Of a DNA stretch of 10,097 nucleotides, positions 5,778 through 10,097 are shown piece after piece (the first letter of the stretch is position 1; each line of letters begins with the position of its first letter). The notes beneath the pieces were generated by a model. It was not told where the DNA came from, did not search any database, and was given only the letters and a program-made list of their open reading frames with translations. The DNA comes from Planctomycetia bacterium (GTDB taxonomy: Bacteria > Planctomycetota > Phycisphaerae > Phycisphaerales > SM1A02), in the NCBI GenBank assembly GCA_005798965.1, contig SYIB01000003.1:1-10097 (forward strand). Direction: 5' to 3'. Position numbers and translations under genes: made by a program.

Positions 5778-7601
5778 TCACGCCGTGGCGGGCGCGAGCT
5801 GGCTCGACGCGATCGCACGGTAGACGCCACAACGCTCCATGAGTTCAGCGTGCGTGCCTCGGTCGATGACGCGCCCCTGATCCATGACGACGATCCAGTC
5901 CGCAGCGAGCACCGTGCTGAGTCGATGCGCGACCGTGATCACCGTGCGCCCCTCGCCGAACTCGCGGATGGCGGCATTGATCTGTCGCTCGCTGTCGGCG
6001 TCGACTTGGCTGGTCGCTTCGTCCATGAGCAGCACGGTCGGATCACGCAGCGCTGCGCGGGCGATCGCGATGCGCTGCCGCTGGCCGCCTGACAGGCTCA
6101 TGCCCTGCTCGGCCACCAGCGTGTCGTAGCCCTGCGGCAAGGCACGGATGAAGGCATCGGCATGCGCGCGCTGTGCAGCGACGATGATCGACTGCCGCGT
6201 CGCCCCCTCGCAACCGAGTTCGATGTTCTCGGCAATCGTGCCTTGGACGAGCACGGCCTCCTGCGACACCACGCCGACCTGCGAACGCCAGGAACGCAGC
6301 GACGCGCCGTCGAGATCGATGCCATCAACCATCAGGCGGCCTGTCGTGGGCACGAGCAGGCGTGGGATCAAGGACAGCAGCGTGGACTTGCCGCAGCCGT
6401 TGGGACCCACGATGGCAACATGGGCACCAACGGGAATGGTGAGATCGATGCCCCGCAGCGTGGCGTGCTCGGCACCCGGGTACGTGAAGCCAACGCCGAC
6501 CAAATCGATGCCCCGTGCCAGGCGCGCAACCTCTCGGCCACCATCGGCGCCCGGCTCAGCCGCAGCATCGAGGATCTCGCGGATCCGCTGCGCTGGCGCC
6601 TCAGCCGACTGGATGTCGCTGACGAAGGACGTGAGTGGCCGGAAGCTGCCCGCCGCCACGGCGAGGCTGCCGAGCGCCATGAGGAATCGATCCAGCTCCA
6701 TGCGCCCGGACAGAAGCTCCCGCCCCGCGATGAAGACGAGCCCAAGCACCACGAGCACGGCCAGGAGCTCCATGAGCGGGCTTGCCAGGCTGCGTACCTT
6801 GCGGAGCTTGAGCTCGTTGCGCAGGACACCATCGTTGGCACCTGCGAATCGCCGTGCCATGTCGGGCTCAGCCGTCGCGGCCTTCACCGAACGAAGTCCC
6901 TGCATGGCTTCATTGGTCACCAGCAGCAGGCGCTGCTGCGCCTCGAGGGTGCCGCGCATGCCGCGATTGATGCGCTTGCCGAGGCGGCGAAGGGTCCAGG
7001 CGAGCGGCGGACCCGCGACGATCGCCGCCAGCACGATGCGCCAGTCGAACCAGATCGCCACGGCGACCGCCGAGAGACCCTTGGTGACGTGCGCGAGGGA
7101 GCGGTTCGTGAGTGCCACCAGCCCGCCGTACAGTTCGCTGCAGTCGCGCAGGATGCGTGTGGTGAAGTTGCTCGGCCCCTGAGCCACGACCTGGGTCAGC
7201 GGCAGCCGGATCGCGGCATCGAAGGCGCGCTGACGCGCCTCCGCCACGATGCGCGTCACCATCGTCAGCGTGAGGTATTGGTGCAGGAAGTTGGCGACAG
7301 CACCGATGACGGTGAGTGCGGCCAAGCCCACCAGCACGAAGCCGAGGCTCGCCTCGGTCGATTCCGGCAGCCGCGCCAGCAGCCATTCGGGCAGCTGCAG
7401 CCACGCACCCTTGGCGTTGTGGTCGCGGGCGATGCCGGCCAAGCCCTTGGCATCCTCGCCCAACATGAGGTCAAGCACAGGCAGCGCCGCACCGAGCCCC
7501 GCCGCGATACCCAGACCGCTCACCACCGCGCACGACACGGCACCAGCCAAGGTCCATGGCGTGGCCAGCAACTGTCGGGCAAAGGTCCAGTACGCCTTCA
7601 T
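5778..7601 (-). CDS. ABC exporter with fused membrane and ATPase domains, MsbA/lipid exporter-like
   Basis: This 607-residue half-transporter would act as a homodimer in the inner membrane to export a lipid, lipopeptide or other hydrophobic compound. The N-terminal part (about 1-345) is the six-span membrane domain, with hydrophobic segments near 17-45, 85-110, 175-200 and 270-295. The ATPase domain holds the A-loop Tyr374, Walker A GPNGCGKST (399-407), Q-loop Gln447 in VVSQE, signature LSGGQRQR (503-510), Walker B VLLMDE (523-528) with catalytic Glu528, and switch His559 in VAHRLS. All catalytic residues are present. ATG 7601 is preferred over GTG 7610, three codons earlier, because AAGGTGG lies 10 nt before it but almost touches the GTG. 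It is the third gene of the groES-aroA operon. The substrate is not evident from sequence. Confidence 0.9.
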   Translation of the reverse strand: MKAYWTFARQLLATPWTLAGAVSCAVVSGLGIAAGLGAALPVLDLMLGEDAKGLAGIARDHNAKGAWLQLPEWLLARLPESTEASLGFVLVGLAALTVIGAVANFLHQYLTLTMVTRIVAEARQRAFDAAIRLPLTQVVAQGPSNFTTRILRDCSELYGGLVALTNRSLAHVTKGLSAVAVAIWFDWRIVLAAIVAGPPLAWTLRRLGKRINRGMRGTLEAQQRLLLVTNEAMQGLRSVKAATAEPDMARRFAGANDGVLRNELKLRKVRSLASPLMELLAVLVVLGLVFIAGRELLSGRMELDRFLMALGSLAVAAGSFRPLTSFVSDIQSAEAPAQRIREILDAAAEPGADGGREVARLARGIDLVGVGFTYPGAEHATLRGIDLTIPVGAHVAIVGPNGCGKSTLLSLIPRLLVPTTGRLMVDGIDLDGASLRSWRSQVGVVSQEAVLVQGTIAENIELGCEGATRQSIIVAAQRAHADAFIRALPQGYDTLVAEQGMSLSGGQRQRIAIARAALRDPTVLLMDEATSQVDADSERQINAAIREFGEGRTVITVAHRLSTVLAADWIVVMDQGRVIDRGTHAELMERCGVYRAIASSQLAPATA

Positions 7602-7611
7602 GGGAGTCACG

Positions 7612-7618
7612 CCACCTT
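7612..7618 (-). promoter_or_regulatory. Shine-Dalgarno-like AAGGTGG deciding the exporter start
   Basis: AAGGTGG overlaps the aroA stop codon and lies 10 nt before ATG 7601 but only 1 nt before GTG 7610. The spacing favours the ATG as the real start. Confidence 0.5.
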
Positions 7619-8918
7619 ACACGCCCTCGAACTGCGCGAGGGACTCCCAGAATCCGGGCCAGCTCTTGGTCACGCACGACGGGTCGTCGATCGAGATGCC
7701 CGGCCGGATGAGACCAAGGGTCGCCAGGCTCATGGCCACGCGGTGATCACGGTGCGCATGCAGCATGACCGGACGATCGTGACGGTTCGATGGATCGATG
7801 ACGAGTGCATCATCGCTGGCCGTGACCGTGCATCCGATGGCGCGGAGCTCCGCGGACATGGCCGCGATGCGGTCGCTTTCCTTCACGCGCAGCGTGTGCA
7901 GCCCCGTGATGGTCGTCGTGCCCGAGGCAGCCGCGGCAACCGCCGCAATCGCGAGCGCGCCATCAGGCCACGACGATGCATCGACCGAGATCCCCCGCAA
8001 AGCCCCGCCATGCTCGATCGAGGTCGACCCATCGATGGTCCGCTCAAGCGCCCCCATCGCCACCAAGGCATCGATCGCCCCGCGATCAGGCTGTGCCGTG
8101 GTCCGCGGAAGGCCGGGCACCGTGGCACGCATGCCTGGAACCAGCGCAGCGGCAGCCAGTGGGTACACCGCGCTGCTGGCGTCGGGCTCGACCTTGATGT
8201 CGCAGCCGCAGACGCGCATCGGTTCGATGGTCACGGCCGCAAGCTCCCCACCGGGCGCGCGCTCGACGCTGACCGGCACTCCCGCACGCGCGAGCACGCC
8301 GATCGAGAGCTCGAGGTACGACGCACTCGTAGGCGGCTCGGTGAAGACCAACTCCAGCCCCCGCTCGAGCCAGGGCGCGATCAGCATGACCGCGCTGATG
8401 AACTGACTGCTGCTGGTGGCGCCCATCGCGAGCGTGCTGCCCAAGAGCCGCGCCCCGCCCACGGCGACCGGCAGTCGTCCCGCTGATTCGACCCATCGGA
8501 TCGGAGCTCCCAACCCAGCCAGCATGGCGATCCCCTCGGCCACGGGGCGCTCGCGCATGCGCGGACTGCCATCGATCACGATCGGTCGATCGGCGAGCGC
8601 GGCGAAGGCAGCCATGAACCGGGTCGGTGTTCCCCCGTCGCCCAGGTTCACGCTGCTGCCGCCGCGCGGGCGCCCGCCGCAACCCACCACGGTGAGCTCA
8701 TCGGGCCCGGACCACGCGGCACGAACGCCGCAGTGCGACACAGCCTCGGCAAAGGAGGTGGTGTCATCAGAAGCCAGCGCGCCATGCAGGACGCTCGAGC
8801 CCTCCGCCAGCGCCGCAAGCATCAGCCAACGATTGGTCAGGCTCTTGCTGCCGGGCACGCTCATGACGATGTCTCGCCCCGTCCCTGCCGGCCGGACCGC
8901 CCTGACGGAGCCCGTCAC
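7617..8918 (-). CDS. aroA: 3-phosphoshikimate 1-carboxyvinyltransferase (EPSP synthase)
   Basis: AroA joins phosphoenolpyruvate to shikimate-3-phosphate, giving EPSP, the sixth step of the shikimate pathway to aromatic amino acids. The 433-residue protein has the family's length and motifs: substrate lysine in PGSKSLTNR (Lys25), LGDGGTPTR (92-100), MGATSSSQF (165-173), EPDASSAVYPLAA (244-256), catalytic Asp319 in WPDGALAIA, Glu347 in RVKESDR, the arginines in HRDHRVAM (389-396), and Lys418 in CVTKSWP. The usual LGNAGTAMR loop is LGDGGTPTR here, so the PEP/glyphosate loop is divergent but keeps the second glycine and the arginine. The start is GTG at 8918, 3 nt after the groES stop, with GGGAAGG 10 nt upstream. 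The next Met at codon 19 would remove the first strand before GSK. Confidence 0.95.
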   Translation of the reverse strand: MTGSVRAVRPAGTGRDIVMSVPGSKSLTNRWLMLAALAEGSSVLHGALASDDTTSFAEAVSHCGVRAAWSGPDELTVVGCGGRPRGGSSVNLGDGGTPTRFMAAFAALADRPIVIDGSPRMRERPVAEGIAMLAGLGAPIRWVESAGRLPVAVGGARLLGSTLAMGATSSSQFISAVMLIAPWLERGLELVFTEPPTSASYLELSIGVLARAGVPVSVERAPGGELAAVTIEPMRVCGCDIKVEPDASSAVYPLAAAALVPGMRATVPGLPRTTAQPDRGAIDALVAMGALERTIDGSTSIEHGGALRGISVDASSWPDGALAIAAVAAAASGTTTITGLHTLRVKESDRIAAMSAELRAIGCTVTASDDALVIDPSNRHDRPVMLHAHRDHRVAMSLATLGLIRPGISIDDPSCVTKSWPGFWESLAQFEGV

Positions 8919-8921
8919 CGC

Positions 8922-9248
8922 TCAGGCACCTTCCCGGCGGAAGACGGCCACGATGTCATCGACTGGGATCACGAAAAGGCGATTGTCGCCCTCGAAGTCG
9001 ACCGGAATGCCGTGACGGGGATTGAAGAGGACCCGGTCATAGCGCTTGATCGGGTAGTCCTCGTCGCGTTCGACCTGCGCACTCACCGCGACCACTCGGC
9101 CGGTCAGCGTGGGGATCTCCATCTTGTCGGGAAGGTGGATCCCGACCTTGGTGATCTTCTTGTCCTCGTCTTTGCGGATGAGCACGCGCTTGCCGACGGG
9201 TTCAACCGTCTCAAGGCGCGCGGCTGGTGGCGTCGGCTTGCTCGACAT
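8922..9248 (-). CDS. Divergent GroES/Cpn10 co-chaperonin, stand-alone
   Basis: GroES caps the GroEL chamber during protein folding. This 108-residue protein has the Cpn10 core: VGKRVLIRKDE (18-28), a mobile-loop region (about 28-40) ending in GIHLP, TGRVVAVSAQ (49-58), YDRVLFNPRHGIPVDFEGDNRLFVI (70-94) and DDIVAVF (97-103), which matches the classical DDIxAV end. The mobile loop lacks the usual double glycine of the GGIVL motif but keeps an I-x-L hydrophobic pattern for GroEL contact. An extra tail of about 15 residues precedes the first strand. No groEL lies next to it. The gene instead leads aroA and the exporter, so it may be a second, specialised GroES. ATG 9248 is supported by TATCCT exactly 6 nt upstream. 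Confidence 0.85.
   Translation of the reverse strand: MSSKPTPPAARLETVEPVGKRVLIRKDEDKKITKVGIHLPDKMEIPTLTGRVVAVSAQVERDEDYPIKRYDRVLFNPRHGIPVDFEGDNRLFVIPVDDIVAVFRREGA
8929..8935 (-). promoter_or_regulatory. Shine-Dalgarno-like GGGAAGG for aroA
   Basis: GGGAAGG sits in the last codons of the groES gene, 10 nt before the aroA GTG start, and supports translation from GTG 8918 within the operon. Confidence 0.4.
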
Positions 9249-9254
9249 GCCATG

Positions 9255-9260
9255 AGGATA
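9255..9260 (-). promoter_or_regulatory. Candidate -10 element of the groES-aroA-exporter operon
   Basis: The minus strand reads TATCCT, 6 nt, then the groES ATG. Transcription would start at or next to the start codon. No Shine-Dalgarno and no clear -35 hexamer are present. Confidence 0.55.
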
Positions 9261-9282
9261 GGCGAAGCTCGCGCGCCCCTGC

Positions 9283-9288
9283 TAGAAC
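9283..9288 (+). promoter_or_regulatory. Candidate extended -10 element of apt
   Basis: TGC precedes TAGAAC, an extended -10 pattern, followed by 6 nt and the apt ATG. The predicted mRNA is leaderless. It lies in the 46-bp gap shared with the divergent groES promoter, and the two -10 boxes face away from each other. Confidence 0.5.
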
Positions 9289-9294
9289 ACGCGG

Positions 9295-9813
9295 ATGCCA
9301 GACCGGATCCGCCAACTCGTGCGCGATGTGCCAGACTTCCCAAAGCCCGGCATCATGTTCAAGGACATCACTCCGGTGCTGCGCGATCCAGCCGGCCTGG
9401 CGCTGGCCATCGAGCTGATGGCGAACCCTTTCCGCAACGTGCGCGTCGATGCCGTGATCGGCCCGGAAAGCCGCGGCTTCATCTTCGGAACGGCCATTGC
9501 CCAGAGCCTCAATGCGGGCTTTGTGCCCGTGCGCAAGCCCGGCAAGCTGCCGTGGCGCAAGCGCTCGGTGCGCTACGCGCTCGAGTATGGCCACGACGAA
9601 CTCCAGATGCACGAGGACGCGATCACGCACGGCATGCGCGTACTGCTGGCCGATGACTTGCTCGCAACGGGCGGAACCCTGAAGGCCGCCGCCGACCTGG
9701 TGCACGCCTGCGGCGGCCACGTGGTCGGTGCTTCGGTGCTGATCGAGCTCGAGGGTTTGGACGGCCGTGCGGCCCTGCGTGACCTCGCGGTCTCGAGCGT
9801 GCTGCGGTACTGA
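9295..9813 (+). CDS. apt: Adenine phosphoribosyltransferase
   Basis: Apt joins adenine to phosphoribosyl pyrophosphate to make AMP in purine salvage, in the cytoplasm. The 172-residue protein matches family length and order: DVPDFPKPGIMFKDITPVL (11-29), GPESRGFIFG (56-65) in the hood region, GFVPVRKPGKLPW (75-87), YALEYGHDELQMHEDAI (94-110) and the PRPP-binding motif VLLADDLLATGGT (116-128) with the paired acidic residues. The C-terminus ends soon after the last strand, at VLRY, slightly shorter than in E. coli. ATG 9295 has a -10 box 6 nt upstream and no Shine-Dalgarno. It is divergent from groES and followed after 41 bp by hppD, which has its own promoter-like element. Confidence 0.96.
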   Translation: MPDRIRQLVRDVPDFPKPGIMFKDITPVLRDPAGLALAIELMANPFRNVRVDAVIGPESRGFIFGTAIAQSLNAGFVPVRKPGKLPWRKRSVRYALEYGHDELQMHEDAITHGMRVLLADDLLATGGTLKAAADLVHACGGHVVGASVLIELEGLDGRAALRDLAVSSVLRY

Positions 9814-9842
9814 GCGCACTCGTCCCGGCAGGGCGTGCCTTC

Positions 9843-9848
9843 TATACT
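9843..9848 (+). promoter_or_regulatory. Candidate -10 element of the hppD gene
   Basis: TATACT, near the TATAAT consensus, is followed by exactly 6 nt and the ATG at 9855. This is the best match among the -10 elements of the window and predicts a leaderless mRNA. No -35 hexamer is apparent 16-18 nt upstream. Confidence 0.6.
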
Positions 9849-9854
9849 CCGGCA

Positions 9855-10097
9855 ATGAGCAGCCTCACCACCGCCCCGACTGCCGACAGCCTCAGCTCGA
9901 CTGATCCCCTGATGCTGGTTGATGTGGATCACGTCCGGTTCTACGTGGGCAACGCGAAGCAAGCCGCCTTCTTTTATGCCAGTGCCTTCGGCTTCCAGGT
10001 CGAGCAGGTCTCCGACCTGACCACCGGCAGCCGAACCACGGCCCAGTACCTGCTCACCCAGGGCAACATCCGGTTCATCCTCGAAACGGCACTGACC
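9855..10097 (+). CDS. hppD: 4-hydroxyphenylpyruvate dioxygenase, N-terminal part, cut by window edge
   Basis: HPPD converts 4-hydroxyphenylpyruvate to homogentisate in tyrosine breakdown, using Fe(II) and O2. Only 81 codons are visible. After a polar tail of about 20 residues comes the first vicinal-oxygen-chelate domain: VDHVRFYVGNAKQAAFFYASAFGF (23-47), then TTAQYLLTQGNIRFILET (61-78). The spacing and the FYVGNAKQAA wording are typical of HPPD. The metal-binding C-terminal domain lies beyond the window, so the related hydroxymandelate synthase cannot be fully excluded. The frame is open to the window end. The start ATG is supported by TATACT 6 nt upstream. Confidence 0.88.
   Translation, partial: MSSLTTAPTADSLSSTDPLMLVDVDHVRFYVGNAKQAAFFYASAFGFQVEQVSDLTTGSRTTAQYLLTQGNIRFILETALT

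Noticed and set aside
6162..8486. Long plus-strand open frame of 774 codons opposite the exporter and aroA
   Set aside because: It runs antisense to two genes with full sets of catalytic motifs. Its translation is Arg/His/Gln-rich with no domain, typical of a shadow frame in GC-rich DNA.
9814..9842. Possible terminator between apt and hppD
   Set aside because: Only short pairings such as CCC/GGG around GGCA are found and there is no T-run. The two genes may be partly co-transcribed.

Overview
The window is GC-rich, about two thirds G+C by eye, and densely packed bacterial chromosome with almost no spare DNA. No rRNA, tRNA, CRISPR array, insertion sequence or phage gene is visible. The gene content is mostly core metabolism: fatty-acid synthesis, the shikimate pathway, purine salvage and tyrosine breakdown. 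The protein style suggests a member of the Planctomycetes, perhaps a Phycisphaerae-like lineage. The grounds are very Ala/Arg-rich proteins, a divergent stand-alone GroES, a membrane protein with an L7/L12-like motif, and weak or absent Shine-Dalgarno signals. This placement is an inference with modest confidence.

Layout: (1) Positions 1-1128, minus strand: accB and the first 211 codons of accC, the biotin carrier and biotin carboxylase of acetyl-CoA carboxylase. (2) Positions 1253-4727, minus strand: a four-gene operon read from right to left. It encodes a BtuF-like lipoprotein, a FecCD/BtuC-like permease, a BtuD/FecE-like ATPase and an unknown membrane protein with an L7/L12-like segment. 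The first three overlap by ATGA and form a complete importer of the B12/haem/siderophore class. (3) Positions 4752-5651, plus strand: an unknown coiled-coil, single-span membrane protein, divergent from the importer with only 24 bp between the start codons. (4) Positions 5778-9248, minus strand: a groES-like gene, aroA and an MsbA-type ABC exporter in one operon. (5) Positions 9295-10097, plus strand: apt, then the first 81 codons of a 4-hydroxyphenylpyruvate dioxygenase gene.

The most striking pattern is regulatory. All six genes that head a transcription unit have a TAnnnT-like or TAGAAC -10 hexamer only 6-11 nt before the start codon: accB, the btuF-like gene, the coiled-coil gene, groES, apt and hppD. 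In three of them the gap is exactly 6 nt, which would put the transcription start on or next to the A of the ATG. This predicts leaderless mRNAs. Several genes inside operons instead carry Shine-Dalgarno-like sequences. Between the importer and the coiled-coil gene, the two opposing -10 boxes overlap in one near-symmetrical element, which would be a single bidirectional leaderless promoter.

No clearly new defence or mobile system is present. The candidates for new biology are the leaderless and bidirectional promoter architecture, the two unknown membrane proteins, and an unusual N-terminal motif in AccC.
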